A stretch of DNA of 64,000 bases from Desulfococcaceae bacterium (GCA_030145385.1 JAQYVU010000008.1:1-64000), one strand, 5' to 3'. Positions 42,875 to 53,419 are shown, numbered from the stretch's first letter. Notes: generated by a model from the sequence alone, not told the origin. Numbers and translations: made by a program.

Positions 42875-43804
42875 CTAAATTTCCAAAATCCCGATCAACT
42901 CGGTAATGTGATTCATACCGTACTTCTCAAGATACGTCTCTACCCCCTCAATAATCTCGATCGTGGCCCGCGGATTAACAAAATTGGCTGTTCCCACCTG
43001 CACGGCGGTGGCACCGGCGATCAGAAACGCAATGGCATCTTCGGCGTTCATAATCCCGCCGATTCCGATCACAGGGATTTGAACCGCCTGCGCCACCTGC
43101 CATACCATTCGAAGCGCCACCGGCTTGATGGCCGGTCCGGATAAACCGCCGGTAATATTTCCCAGCACCGGCTTGCGCTTGTCAATATCGATCATCATTC
43201 CTGTAATGGTGTTTATCAATGAAACCGAATCCGCTCCGGCGCCTTCAACACTTTTTGCGATTTCAACAATATCGGTTACATTCGGGGACAGCTTGACCAT
43301 TAACGGTTTGGTCGTTTTTTTCCGGACACTCGCGACCACCTCTGCGGCTGCAGTGCAATCTACACCAAAGGCGACCCCCCCGGCCTTGACATTGGGACAT
43401 GAAATATTTACCTCAAGACCTGCGATGTCTTCGAGTTCATCTATCCTCGAAGCCATCGCCGAATATTCTTCAACGGTCTTTCCATAGACATTTATAAAAA
43501 CCGGGGTTGAAAAATTCTTCAAAAAAGGCAGCTTTTCGTTTACAAATGCCTCAATGCCGATATTTTCCAGTCCGATAGCATTTAACATACCGCAGGGTGT
43601 TTCAATAATTCTGGGTGGCGGGTTACCGGGGGCAGGCTTTAGAGACAGGCCTTTTACAATAATCCCACCCAGCTGATTCAAATCAATCAATTCATCAAAT
43701 TCCCTGCCGTATCCGAAGGTCCCGGATGCCGTCATGACCGGATTTTTAAGATTGACCCCGCCGATGTCTACTTTAAGTTTGCTGCAAAGTTTTCTGTTGC
43801 TCAT
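42875..43804 (-). CDS. pyrD: Dihydroorotate dehydrogenase catalytic subunit, class 1B-like
   Basis: A 309-residue FMN TIM-barrel. [23 protein letters not shown] and the catalytic region [14 protein letters not shown] (Cys base, as in class 1) place it in class 1. Length and sequence are closest to PyrDB, the NAD-linked type, whose partner PyrK is not adjacent; it may be elsewhere. It oxidises dihydroorotate to orotate in pyrimidine synthesis. No operon partner lies on its strand within 300 bases. Confidence 0.93.
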   Translation of the reverse strand: MSNRKLCSKLKVDIGGVNLKNPVMTASGTFGYGREFDELIDLNQLGGIIVKGLSLKPAPGNPPPRIIETPCGMLNAIGLENIGIEAFVNEKLPFLKNFSTPVFINVYGKTVEEYSAMASRIDELEDIAGLEVNISCPNVKAGGVAFGVDCTAAAEVVASVRKKTTKPLMVKLSPNVTDIVEIAKSVEGAGADSVSLINTITGMMIDIDKRKPVLGNITGGLSGPAIKPVALRMVWQVAQAVQIPVIGIGGIMNAEDAIAFLIAGATAVQVGTANFVNPRATIEIIEGVETYLEKYGMNHITELIGILEI

Positions 43805-44051
43805 ATTTACATACAGTTCACAATTAAAAGTTATTGTCTAAAAAGCTTCCGTGCGCTACCCATAAACCATCATTTCAAATGAAGACTTGATTGCGACATT
43901 ACGACAATGTCATATATCTGAATACTTCAGATATTGTTAACAGATCACATAAAATTCTCTTGACGAAAATGATGCCCGCTTATATTTGAATCATTTTAAA
44001 ATAAATTTTATATAATATATTAAAAATAAATCGTCAAACAATTGAACTCGA

Positions 44052-45305
44052 ATGACAAGCAATAATGAATCATCCCTGCGAATTGGTCTTTTAAGCTACC
44101 GCAGCAATCCACACTGCGGCGGGCAGGGGGTCTATATTAAAAGCTTAAGCCGTGCACTTGCAGACTTAGGCCATCAGATCGACATCATTTCAGGCCCCCC
44201 CTATCCCATCCTGGATCCGGACATCAAACTGATTAAACTGCCCAGCTTAGACCTTTATAATCCGAATGATTTATTCCGTGTTCCCAAAATTTCAGAGCTC
44301 ATGAATTCCACAAACCTGATTGAATGGCTCGGCATCTCCACGATGGGATTTTCAGAACCGCTCACTTTCGGCATGCGGGCCTATAAATATCTGAAAAACA
44401 AGTTCCACAAATATGATATTATCCATGACAATCAAAGTCTTTCCTACGGCCTGTGGGCTATCAAAAAAAAGATCCCGACAATTGCAACAATTCATCATCC
44501 GATTACCGTCGATCTGGATATTGCAGTAAAATCCGAACCGGTTTTATGGAAAAAATTAAAACATCTCCGGTGGTATTCATTTTTAGGGATGCAGAAAAAA
44601 GTTACAAAAACGCTGCCCCATATTATTACAGTATCCCACTGCGCACAAAACGACATCAGTAAAGAATTTCGTATCCCCAAAAACCGGTTCACGATCATTT
44701 CCAACGGTATCAACACGGATCTATTTTACCCTATTCCGGAAATCAAACGCCTGAAGAACCGAATTATTGTAACAAACAGCGCAGACACCCCCCTTAAAGG
44801 ACTATATTATCTGCTGCTTTCCGTGGCGGAAATATCTAAAAAGAAAACAATCCGGCTGATAGTCATCGGAACCCCCAAAAAAAACGGAAAGATTCTCCGG
44901 CAGATCAAAAAACTGGGAATCAGCAATTTTGTCACTTTTACCGGCCGAATCAGCGATGCGGAATTTGTCCGGCAATATGCCAAAGCGACCGTTGCCGTGA
45001 TCCCTTCGGTATATGAAGGCTTCGGCTTACCTGCCGGGGAAGCAATGGCCTGTGGCGTTCCTGTAATTTCCACAACCGGCGGTGCTCTGCCCGAAGTTGT
45101 CGGCGATGCCGGCATCCTGGTCCCGCCGGCTGATCCGGCGGCTTTGACAAAGGCTATCACAGAAGTTTTAAACAACCCGGACCTGGCCGAAAAATTGAGC
45201 AAAGCCGGGTATAAAAGGGTCCAGAACCATCTAACATGGAACGCAGCAGCACGAAAAACCGTTGATGCGTATCGAAGAGCAATCAATGATTACCGTAAAA
45301 TTTGA
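44052..45305 (+). CDS. Glycosyltransferase family 4
   Basis: A 417-residue GT-B glycosyltransferase. The start has the donor-independent loop NPHCGGQGVYIKSLSRAL, and the C-terminal nucleotide-sugar region has VIPSVYEGFGLPAGEAMACGVPVIST with the E-x7-E motif, plus GALPEVVGDAGILVPP. It probably adds a sugar to a lipid or polysaccharide precursor. It overlaps the next gene, a methyltransferase, by 20 bases and forms a two-gene unit. The acceptor is unknown. Confidence 0.92.
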   Translation: MTSNNESSLRIGLLSYRSNPHCGGQGVYIKSLSRALADLGHQIDIISGPPYPILDPDIKLIKLPSLDLYNPNDLFRVPKISELMNSTNLIEWLGISTMGFSEPLTFGMRAYKYLKNKFHKYDIIHDNQSLSYGLWAIKKKIPTIATIHHPITVDLDIAVKSEPVLWKKLKHLRWYSFLGMQKKVTKTLPHIITVSHCAQNDISKEFRIPKNRFTIISNGINTDLFYPIPEIKRLKNRIIVTNSADTPLKGLYYLLLSVAEISKKKTIRLIVIGTPKKNGKILRQIKKLGISNFVTFTGRISDAEFVRQYAKATVAVIPSVYEGFGLPAGEAMACGVPVISTTGGALPEVVGDAGILVPPADPAALTKAITEVLNNPDLAEKLSKAGYKRVQNHLTWNAAARKTVDAYRRAINDYRKI

Positions 45306-45996
45306 CCGTTTAAATATTCAACCGGAAGAAAAGCTCCTGGACATCGGATGCGGATCCGGCAGACACACCGGCGAAGCCTCCCGATACAAAGGCGCTACCG
45401 TCATCGGCGCGGACATGAATTTTAGTGACCTGATTGAAACCAGAAACAGGCTGAACTTCATTAAAAACTGCGGCGAACACGGCGGCGGTAAAAGGGGCAT
45501 ATCCGCAGCGGACATTACTGCACTTCCATTTGAAACCGAAAGTTTTGACCATGTCATATGTTCCGAAGTCATGGAACACATACCGGATGAATCCCGGGCA
45601 GCCCGTGAACTTGTCCGGGTTCTCAAGCCCGGCGGCAACCTGGTGGTCAGTGTGCCAAGATTTTTACCTGAAAAAATCTGCTGGATGCTGTCAAAAGAAT
45701 ATTATAATGCCAACGGCGGACATGTCCGGATTTATAAACGGGAAAAGATTGCTTCCATGTTTCAAGATCAGGGACTGCACAAACTGGGATCTCATTTTGC
45801 TCACAGCCTGCATACACCCTACTGGTGGCTGAAATGCCTGGTCGGCCCCAGTCGCAATGACTCTTTGCCCGTAAATCTCTATCACCGCCTGCTGACATGG
45901 GATATTATGGAAAAACCGAAAATCATCCGAACGATGGATACGCTGTTCAATCCCATTCTCGGAAAAAGCATAGTGCTGTATTTTAAAAAGGTATAA
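45286..45996 (+). CDS. SAM-dependent class I methyltransferase
   Basis: A 236-residue methyltransferase. The SAM-binding motif I is LLDIGCGSGRHTGE, the acidic motif II is ADMNF, and motif ITALPFETESFDHVICSEVMEHI is the usual third part, of the UbiE/Methyltransf_11 type. The ATG at 45286 is used, overlapping the glycosyltransferase end by 20 bases; an ATG at 45265 is the alternative. It may modify the glycolipid or glycan made by the preceding enzyme, which is an inference from coupling. Confidence 0.88.
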   Translation: MITVKFDRLNIQPEEKLLDIGCGSGRHTGEASRYKGATVIGADMNFSDLIETRNRLNFIKNCGEHGGGKRGISAADITALPFETESFDHVICSEVMEHIPDESRAARELVRVLKPGGNLVVSVPRFLPEKICWMLSKEYYNANGGHVRIYKREKIASMFQDQGLHKLGSHFAHSLHTPYWWLKCLVGPSRNDSLPVNLYHRLLTWDIMEKPKIIRTMDTLFNPILGKSIVLYFKKV

Positions 45997-46110
45997 TTTG
46001 ACAACGGATGACTGCGAAACAAACTAATCAAAGTCATCGATACAATGAATGCCGCCAAAACCGAAAGAAAAAAAACGCTTCCGTCAGTGCCCAGCCCCCG
46101 ACGCTGAACA

Positions 46111-46559
46111 TTAAATTTTTTCGAAAGAGTCGGGAGTTGACTTGACCTTTGCACACATTTCATCATTTTCCTGCAAGTTTAGCCACCGTTCAGATCTCGT
46201 AATAAAACCCTTTGAAAGTCGCAGAGCCATATCTGGTGCGACAGCCCCTTTCTCAATTAGAATTTTTGATAGCGTTTTTCTGGATACACCGAGTTTTGAA
46301 GCCATATCTGTCACCGGTATTTATAGGGGCAAATGATAATCTTTTTTGTAAGCGTTCACAGGGCACCGCATTTGCTTTGTTCCCGGGCACTTGAAGTACG
46401 ACGAGTACGTCTTCGTGCCCGGCGCCTCGCATCTGCGGCACCCTTTAAACGCTTACAGGCCAATAGTTGACGAAAAAATAATAATTTCAACCCCGTGAAC
46501 GGGTACTCCTTTTTTAAGATGCATCCAGGGTGTGCTGGTTGTCGTTTCATTCTCTTCAT
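46111..46559 (-). pseudogene. higA: HigA-type antitoxin gene interrupted by a palindromic element
   Basis: The front part, MKRMKRQPAHPGCILKKEY (start 46559, after AAAAGGA), is the HigA N-terminus. The back part, VTDMASKLGVSRKTLSKILIEKG then APDMALRLSKGF and WLNLQEN, is its HTH domain in the same gene direction. Between them sits a 111-bp palindromic repeat (46347-46457) and its flanks, which break the frame. A short internal ATG (46314) could make a fragment with an intact HTH. The gene is normally the antitoxin of a HigBA module. It probably no longer works as one protein. Confidence 0.75.
46347..46457. repeat. 111-bp palindromic element inside higA
   Basis: TGTAAGCGTT and AACGCTTACA are perfect terminal inverted repeats. 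Inside, GGGCACCGCA pairs with TGCGGCACCC (8 of 10), and CCGGGCACTTGAAG with CTTCGTGCCCGG (with a bulge). The whole element can form one long hairpin. Its sequence differs from families A and B. Non-autonomous element by appearance. Confidence 0.75.
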
Positions 46560-46572
46560 GGCATAGATCCTT

Positions 46573-46690
46573 TTAATGGTAATCATTGTAATTAACGATA
46601 TATGCATCACCATCTATAAATTTAAAGAATATCCTCCAATTTCCAGAAACTCTTTTGCCTGAATTTTAAAAATCAACCCATAAGGACAGA
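46573..46690 (-). pseudogene. higB: HigB-like toxin remnant
   Basis: On the minus strand, a frame ending KRVSGNWRIFFKFIDGDAY then IVNYNYH and stop at 46573 matches the C-terminus of HigB/RelE-type mRNA interferases (GNWR-FxF-DGDAYIVNY). The stop lies 13 bases before the higA start, the normal higBA order. Upstream the frame is broken by a stop and no intact N-terminus is found, so the toxin is decayed. The reading upstream is uncertain. Confidence 0.6.
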
Positions 46691-47109
46691 GGCATTACAA
46701 ATTTGTAATTTTTTACCGGTATTTCATGCTTAGCGAATTCTATTTACCTCGTTTACCGCAATAACATCGTATATTCTCCCGTTTTTCATACGTTCAAAAA
46801 AAGCCAACATATCTCGATTGAATACTCCGGACAATGCAATCGGTGCCATCCCAAATCGGCAATTTACAACCGTAAATTCAGCTCAAAAATTATTCTTTTT
46901 TTTATTTTTACAATTATTTTAAATAAATATCCTTTTGTGATGTGCGTGAAAGAAAATTTAAATTTCTTTCATAAATATTAACATCGGAATAGGCATGTTA
47001 CAAAATTGTTATTTTTATTCACTCAATCCTTTCGTGAACTTTTTTTTCTTTTCATTAAACATGCTTTATTTTCAGCTATTTAAAAAAAAATACCTCAAAA
47101 TCCATCTGG
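46691..47109. other. Interval with a short unassigned ORF and AT-rich DNA
   Basis: About 420 bases. On the minus strand a 49-codon frame (about 46735-46880) reads AEFTVVNCRFGMAPIALSG and on to VNEVNRIR; it has no family I recognise and no good start. The rest is strongly A/T-rich and lies upstream of the sigma-54 promoter, where NtrC-type binding sites would be expected, but I cannot name one. Confidence 0.4.
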
Positions 47110-47125
47110 TGGCATCTGTTTTGCA
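47110..47125 (+). promoter_or_regulatory. Sigma-54 promoter of glnK-amtB
   Basis: TGGCATCTGTTTTGCA matches the -24/-12 consensus TGGCAC-N5-TTGCW: GG and GC in the right spacing with one change (C to T) in the -24 box. It lies 46 bases before the glnK ATG, consistent with NtrC control of nitrogen genes. Confidence 0.85.
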
Positions 47126-47168
47126 ATTTATCCAGTCAAGCGATTTAACAAATTCAAAAAAGGAATGA

Positions 47169-47510
<342 letters not shown>

Positions 47511-47575
47511 TGATGCATACAATAAATTTTAAACCCGGGTTGCCTTCAACTCGAATAAATTTGGAGACAAAAACA

Positions 47576-49099
47576 ATGAAAAGCACAACACTATTTTCTA
47601 AATCAATCAGGTATGTTTACTTTTTCCTTCTATTAGCGGTTTTTTTTACTGTCGGCCTTGCAAATCCGGTCCAGGCCGATTCGGTCCGGGCAGAAACCGA
47701 TGCGGCTGTGCAAGCGGCATTGTCAACCATTGATCCTGGACTGCTTCAGGGAAAATCCCAGGCTCAGATCGAAAGTGAGCTTCCCATCTCCGGTGCCTAC
47801 AGGGATGAAATCACGCCCATCAGTGAAGATATAGAGGTAGAGGTTGGTGGAAAGGCGATAACCGCAACAATCTACAGATATCTTTCTGATATTGAGATAA
47901 TGCAATATCGCGGTGATATTCTATGGACATGCATTGCAGCATTTTTGGTCTTTCTCATGCAGGCCGGCTTTGCCATGGTCGAAGCCGGGTTTACCCGGGC
48001 AAAAAATGCGGTCAATATCATGATGAAAAATATCATGGATTTCTGTATCGGCACCATGGTTTTCCTGGCTGTCGGTTTTCATCTCATGTTTGCCGGACCG
48101 GATGAGTCGCTTTTCTTTCTGGGCAATACGGCTGGCACACAGTGGGGATTTACTTTCTGGCTGTTTCAGTGTGTGTTTGCCGCAACAACAGCCACCATCG
48201 TATCCGGCGGTATGGCAGAACGAACAAAATTCACTTCTTATTTAATATACAGTGTTGTTATCTGTGCGTTTATCTATCCAATGTTCGGCGGCTGGGCATG
48301 GGGAAGTCTTCTGGACGGTAACGGATGGCTTGAAAGTCTTTTGGGAGTTGGTTTCTACGATTTTGCCGGTTCCACTGTGGTTCATTCCATTGGCGGCTGG
48401 ATCGCCCTTGCCGGTGCTATCGTGATCGGACCGCGTATCGGCAAATTCGATAAAGACGGAAATCCCCGGCCAATTCCGGGTCACAACCTGCCGTTTGCTG
48501 TTATCGGGGCATTCCTCTTATGGCTCGGCTGGTTCGGATTCAACCCCGGAAGTACCACGACGTTTGACGGAAACCTGGCACGTATTGCGGTCATGACAAA
48601 TCTTGCCGGTGCTGCCGGTGGTATTTCGGCCATGCTGACGATATGGGCCTTATTTAAAAAACCGGATGTGGGTATGACAGTCAATGGTTTCCTGGCCGGT
48701 ATGGTTGCCATCTGTACAGCAGTTGACTGTGTATCTGTTGGCAGTTCTGTGATCATCGGTGGCGTTGCCGGTATTCTGGTTGTCTTAAGTGTATTGTTTA
48801 TTGAACGTACCCTTAAAATTGATGATCCGGTCGGCTGTGTCAGTGTCCACGGTGTCTGTGGTGCATGGGGAACACTGGCCTATGCATTCTTTGGTGTTGA
48901 AACATTCAGCATGACGGTCTTGTCTGCGCAGCTGATCGGCATCGCTGTCGCATTTGCCTGGGCATTTGGATGCGGACTGATTTTATTCATGGGAATCAAA
49001 TATACGGTCGGCCTCCGGGTCACTGAAGAAGAAGAAATTACCGGTCTGGATATCACTGAACACGGTAACGAAGCTTACTCAGGCCTTGCAATAGCATAA
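47576..49099 (+). CDS. amtB: Ammonium transporter AmtB
   Basis: A 507-residue Amt/Mep/Rh channel. The ATG at 47576 has GGAGA nine bases before it. The N-terminus is long: a signal peptide-like segment (residues 1-33), about 70 periplasmic residues, then the eleven-helix channel from residue 95. The twin-His motif is His270 (DFAGSTVVHSIGG) and His425 (SVHGVCGAW). GTQWGFTFWLFQCVFAATTATIVSGGMAER is the conserved region of the family. It takes up ammonium and is gated by the co-encoded GlnK. The extra N-terminal domain is found in only part of the family and its role is not known. Confidence 0.97.
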   Translation: MKSTTLFSKSIRYVYFFLLLAVFFTVGLANPVQADSVRAETDAAVQAALSTIDPGLLQGKSQAQIESELPISGAYRDEITPISEDIEVEVGGKAITATIYRYLSDIEIMQYRGDILWTCIAAFLVFLMQAGFAMVEAGFTRAKNAVNIMMKNIMDFCIGTMVFLAVGFHLMFAGPDESLFFLGNTAGTQWGFTFWLFQCVFAATTATIVSGGMAERTKFTSYLIYSVVICAFIYPMFGGWAWGSLLDGNGWLESLLGVGFYDFAGSTVVHSIGGWIALAGAIVIGPRIGKFDKDGNPRPIPGHNLPFAVIGAFLLWLGWFGFNPGSTTTFDGNLARIAVMTNLAGAAGGISAMLTIWALFKKPDVGMTVNGFLAGMVAICTAVDCVSVGSSVIIGGVAGILVVLSVLFIERTLKIDDPVGCVSVHGVCGAWGTLAYAFFGVETFSMTVLSAQLIGIAVAFAWAFGCGLILFMGIKYTVGLRVTEEEEITGLDITEHGNEAYSGLAIA

Positions 49100-49143
49100 G
49101 ACGTTGACAATTATCTATAACCCTTAACCCGAGCCCCTCGAAG

Positions 49144-49180
49144 ACCGGAAGAAATTATGCCCTGGCAGATTTCTTCCGGT
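49144..49180 (+). terminator. Hairpin after amtB
   Basis: ACCGGAAGAAAT pairs perfectly with ATTTCTTCCGGT over 12 bp around a 13-base loop. The T run (TGTTTTT) lies 11 bases later, so it may be a weak terminator. Confidence 0.6.
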
Positions 49181-49346
49181 CATCCAGGATTGTTTTTAAA
49201 CGCTCCGAACTTCTTTCTAAAGCTGCATCCATGGAGAGAAGTTTATTTTTGCCGCAAATGTTTCATGAGATGAATTTTTTTTTAATAAAATTAATAATGG
49301 GCCGTAAACATGCCAGGCCCTTACGATTAACATAGGAGATACGCAA

Positions 49347-50264
49347 ATGTGTGCCATAGCCGGCATTTTATTTAAACACAACAGGCGGTCATTCAACCTG
49401 ACCACCGGAGAAGCGTTAACACTGATTTTAGATTCAACCGTGCACCGGGGAATGGATTCATGCGGGTGGGCATTATACAAAGATCCGATTAAAGACACCA
49501 TTCGTATGCGCTTTTTCATTCCCGCCGATGAAAGTGCTGAATCTGAAATCAAGCGGATTGAACAGACATTATCCGCACACCGGGTCACAATTCTCAACAC
49601 CCGGCGATTAGGCTGCACACTGGGTGTTCATGCCGGATTTTCCGGGGACCTGCTGGCACTGACCCACGCCATTGAAAAGGAGCTCAAGCCGGTTTCCATG
49701 GGAACCCGCCTGGATATCCTCAAAGATGTCGGACGGCCTTTTGATGTAGCGCCTGTTTATAATATCGGTGCGTTTAACGGCAGTCACGGCATTGCCCATA
49801 ACCGCCTGGCCACGGAATCCGGCGTCCGCCCGGAAACCGCGCATCCTTTCTGGGCTTGCGGCTTTTCCGATATTGCAACGGTTCACAACGGACAGATCAC
49901 CAACTACTGGATCATGCGCCGCCGCCTTGAACGAAAGGGCATGGTGTTCCAGACAGAGAATGATACCGAACTCGTTGCCGTATACCTGGCTTACCAGATG
50001 CGCTGCAACATATCGCTGGAGGATTCCTTAAAAGCCTCTTTAGATGACCTGGACGGCACTTTTTCGTACCTGGTAGCCACCAAAGACTCCATTGGATATG
50101 CCAAGGACAAACTGGCTGCAAAACCCATGGTCAAATATGAAAACGATGAAATGATTGTCATTTCTTCCGAAGAAGTGGGCATCAACCGTCTGTTTCCGGG
50201 AGAAGCGCTGGAAACCACTGAACCGGCCCCATTGACCTATGGAATCTGGTCGCTTGCTTCATAA
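49347..50264 (+). CDS. Class II glutamine amidotransferase (GlxB/GltB-N-like)
   Basis: A 305-residue Ntn-hydrolase amidotransferase. After Met removal Cys2 is the nucleophile (MCAIAGILF). HNRLATESG and VHNGQITNYW are the glutamine-binding motifs of the family. It is like GlxB/MgsA, which provides ammonia to a neighbouring glutamate-synthase-like partner. The next gene, 68 bases on, encodes GXGXG and GltS-like domains, so the pair recreates a split glutamate synthase. GGAGATAC precedes the ATG. Confidence 0.9.
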   Translation: MCAIAGILFKHNRRSFNLTTGEALTLILDSTVHRGMDSCGWALYKDPIKDTIRMRFFIPADESAESEIKRIEQTLSAHRVTILNTRRLGCTLGVHAGFSGDLLALTHAIEKELKPVSMGTRLDILKDVGRPFDVAPVYNIGAFNGSHGIAHNRLATESGVRPETAHPFWACGFSDIATVHNGQITNYWIMRRRLERKGMVFQTENDTELVAVYLAYQMRCNISLEDSLKASLDDLDGTFSYLVATKDSIGYAKDKLAAKPMVKYENDEMIVISSEEVGINRLFPGEALETTEPAPLTYGIWSLAS

Positions 50265-50332
50265 CCGGTCACAAGGAACATGCAGAATCATTTAAATATA
50301 TATGAAATCTAAGAGATTCAAAGGAGTAGCAA

Positions 50333-53300
50333 ATGGCAACAATTGATCTTTCCCATGCGCCCATGCGGACAGCCAACGAGGTGATCCGGGGCTATGGTGC
50401 CATTCACCAGTCAATTGAGATTATTAATCCCGATGCAAAACACTATATTGCCGTGGGGCTGACCAACCCCATTGATGTTCATATTAAAGGATCGGCCGGA
50501 TATTTTTGCGGCGGCCTCAGCGACGGCCCGGCCATTCGTGTGGATAAAAATGTTTCCTGGGGAGTCGGGGATAATATGCTGGGCGGCAGCATCGTGGTCG
50601 GCGGCAATGCCGGCGCCATTGCCGGCGTTGCATTGCGGGGCGGCGATATTGTTATTAAAGGCAATATGGGCTCCCGTTCCGGCCAGGTAATGAAACAGGG
50701 AACCCTGTTCTGCGGCGGCAGTTCGAGTTTCATGGCCGGCTATATGATGTACGGCGGCCGGATTATCATATTGGGTGATTCCGGAGAAAAAGTCGGTGAA
50801 AACATGGCCGGCGGTGAAATTTTTGTGGGCGGACAAATCCAGTCGCTGGGAAGTGATGCCCAACTGACAATCCCCACCGAAGAAGACCTTTCGGGCATCG
50901 CCGAGTTTCTGAAAAAATACGGATTTTCTTTTTCCGGTGTATTTAAAAAAGTCGTGTGTGCCGGCAAAGACCTGACCTACGGCACACCTGAACCCAAAAC
51001 CAAACCCATTGCCTATCCTGAATTTTCCGGCCGCCAAAGCACTTACTGGAACAAAAAAGTCTGCGAGGACATTCGGATAAAAGGCAGTATCGGCCGGTAC
51101 CGTGTTCGCGGATTTGGCGCGGCCCGTCACATTCCTCATTTTAATGACATTGCATTTAAAACCCGGGTGAATCCGGAAAAGATGGACCGCTCAGGTTTTG
51201 AGAAAGTCCGGCTGAGAACCTTTATCGGCGATCGGCATGGCGGACGGGCCCTGGACCTGAGCATGCCGGTGATGATTGCCCCCATGAGTTTCGGCGCTTT
51301 GAGCCCGGAAGTCAAACAGGCCCTGGGGATAGCGTCTTCCATGTCCGGCATTTCTGAAAACACGGGTGAAGGCGGCATGTCTTCGGTTGAACGGGCAGAA
51401 ACCCGGCAGCTCATTGCCCAGTGCCTGTCCGGACGGCTGGGCTGGAATATCCATGACATGAAGCGCTCTGACGGCATTGAATTGTATATTTCCCAAGGCG
51501 CCAAGCCGGGCCTTGGCGGACAGCTGATGGCAGCCAAGCTCACCCCTGAAATCGCGGCCATGAGAGGCATCCCCGCAGGAATGGATCTTCGGTCGCCGTC
51601 CAGGCATCCCGATGTTTTAGGCGGCGACGACCTGATCATGAAAATAAGGGAGTTCAGGGAAGCCGTGGGCTGGCGGCTGCCGGTCAGCATCAAGCTGGGA
51701 GGCGGACGCACCCGGGATGATGTCAAAATTGCCTATAAGGACAACCTGGATTTTGTTGAACTCGACGGTCTCCAGGGCGGCACCGGCGCAGCATCCAGCG
51801 AAGTCCTGGAATATGTCGGTATTCCCACGATCTCCGCCATCATGGAAGCCATGGACGGCCTGTCGGAAATCAATGCCCGGGGCCAGCTGCCCATCGTGCT
51901 CATGGGGGGCATTCAAAACGGCATCGATGCGGCCAAAGCCATTGCTCTGGGAGCAACCGCCGTTGGATTGGGCACCCCGATGCTTATAGCCGCCGGATGC
52001 ATCGGCTGCATGCAGTGCAGTTCCGGAAACTGTCCGCTGGGCCTGACCACACAGACCCCGGAACTGACCAAGCGGTTTGATGTTCAAAGAAGTGCGTTAA
52101 AAATGCATCACTATCTGGAATCCATCCGCTGGCAGCTGGCAGCCGTCACCCATTGCCTGGGACATGATCATGTACAGGAATTGAACCGGAATGACCTGGT
52201 TGCCCTGACGCCGGAAGCCGCTGCCCTGACCCGCCTGCCCTATGAACCCGAATACAGGACCGGATATCGGGAGCAATACGACGCGGCGAATGACATGCCG
52301 GGTGTCTCATCAGCAAAGAAAGAAACCGGAACAGCGAATTATACGAAACAATCCTTTGAACTGATCCGGATGATGAGTGAGTCCAATCACGAAGACAACG
52401 ATGTCCAGCAAAATCTGCTTACTCAGGCCCTTGTCCCCCGGGAAAATCCGTTTCCCGAAGACCGGCCCGGGCACCTGGATGATATTGTCTTTTTGTCGGC
52501 AGCCCTGACCCGTCTGGTTATTGACCCTTACCGGGAAGACTGCAGCACCCAGACCTGTATTACGCGATCCATCGGCATCGGGCCGAAAAAAGAAGACCAG
52601 CCCGCCATTGACCTGGACAAACCGTTTTTTGTGACCGGATTTGATGACGCCCCGGTTCCGGTCCAGTCGGCGCTGGCAAAGGTATTGTCCCAAAGCCGAT
52701 GCGGATATATCGGCCGTGCGCCGCTCAAGACAACCGCAAAAGAAACCCCGGACTACCCGTGGCTCCAGCTCCTGAAACCCGGCGAAGATCCGGATGCCGG
52801 CGCTGACGGCCTGGTATATGTTATAAACGGTTCATTTGAGCCTATCTCTGTCAAACGCATGCACCCCGGGCAGTTAATCGGGCTCTCTGTTTCAGCAACG
52901 TCAGCCTGTGATGCGCTGCCGTTTGCCCTTAAAAACAAACTGGACCTGCTGGTGCTGGACCAGACCACAGGCATTGAAAACCCCTGGGTGGAACTGGATT
53001 CCCCCATTGACCTGACGGTTTTGCGAAACGCAGTACGCGGTCTTCAGACCATGGGAAAAGAAGAAGAAATCGCCCTGGTTAATTTCGGGGGGCTGCGATC
53101 GGGAACCGATGTTGCCAAAGCCCTGGCCTATAACTGCCTGGGCTCTGTTTTCAGCCTGGTCATGGGGATTGCCATGGGCGGCAGCATACAGGATAAGCAG
53201 CTGGTGTTTGCCGATGACCTGGAAGAGTCGGCCATGGTGGAAGCCGGCCTGAACTGGATAAAGGGAACCGCACAGGAAACCGCCATTATTGCCCGGTGCA

Positions 53301-53419
53301 CCGGCAAAACCAATGTGCATAATCTGGAGCCCGAAGACATGAGAGCCATTACCCTGTCTGCCGCCAAAGCGCTGGATATTCCTTTGGCATCCGGGCCTGA
53401 GAAGAGAGAATCTTTCTAA
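50333..53419 (+). CDS. GXGXG/GltS-like fusion with a duplicated C-terminal barrel
   Basis: A 1028-residue protein. Residues 40-230 form the GXGXG beta-helix of glutamate synthase (repeats GGSIVVGGNAG, GGDIVIKGNMG). Residues 290-640 are an FMN-binding GltS-type barrel (MPVMIAPMSFGALS, ENTGEGGMS, GQLPIVLMGGIQNG), with cluster cysteines at 556, 559, 562 and 567 (CIGCMQCSSGNC). From about 690 to 1028 a second, diverged barrel-like region ends LVNFGGLRSGTDVAKAL, parallel to the first GGIQNGIDAAKAI. It is like GlxC + GlxD of the N-methylglutamate synthase (Mgs) family in one chain. With the amidotransferase it could synthesise glutamate or N-methylglutamate; which is not shown. Confidence 0.88.
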   Translation: MATIDLSHAPMRTANEVIRGYGAIHQSIEIINPDAKHYIAVGLTNPIDVHIKGSAGYFCGGLSDGPAIRVDKNVSWGVGDNMLGGSIVVGGNAGAIAGVALRGGDIVIKGNMGSRSGQVMKQGTLFCGGSSSFMAGYMMYGGRIIILGDSGEKVGENMAGGEIFVGGQIQSLGSDAQLTIPTEEDLSGIAEFLKKYGFSFSGVFKKVVCAGKDLTYGTPEPKTKPIAYPEFSGRQSTYWNKKVCEDIRIKGSIGRYRVRGFGAARHIPHFNDIAFKTRVNPEKMDRSGFEKVRLRTFIGDRHGGRALDLSMPVMIAPMSFGALSPEVKQALGIASSMSGISENTGEGGMSSVERAETRQLIAQCLSGRLGWNIHDMKRSDGIELYISQGAKPGLGGQLMAAKLTPEIAAMRGIPAGMDLRSPSRHPDVLGGDDLIMKIREFREAVGWRLPVSIKLGGGRTRDDVKIAYKDNLDFVELDGLQGGTGAASSEVLEYVGIPTISAIMEAMDGLSEINARGQLPIVLMGGIQNGIDAAKAIALGATAVGLGTPMLIAAGCIGCMQCSSGNCPLGLTTQTPELTKRFDVQRSALKMHHYLESIRWQLAAVTHCLGHDHVQELNRNDLVALTPEAAALTRLPYEPEYRTGYREQYDAANDMPGVSSAKKETGTANYTKQSFELIRMMSESNHEDNDVQQNLLTQALVPRENPFPEDRPGHLDDIVFLSAALTRLVIDPYREDCSTQTCITRSIGIGPKKEDQPAIDLDKPFFVTGFDDAPVPVQSALAKVLSQSRCGYIGRAPLKTTAKETPDYPWLQLLKPGEDPDAGADGLVYVINGSFEPISVKRMHPGQLIGLSVSATSACDALPFALKNKLDLLVLDQTTGIENPWVELDSPIDLTVLRNAVRGLQTMGKEEEIALVNFGGLRSGTDVAKALAYNCLGSVFSLVMGIAMGGSIQDKQLVFADDLEESAMVEAGLNWIKGTAQETAIIARCTGKTNVHNLEPEDMRAITLSAAKALDIPLASGPEKRESF

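Noticed and set aside
45882-46166. 94-codon minus-strand frame with a hydrophobic segment
   Set aside because: Overlaps the end of the methyltransferase and the start is not supported.
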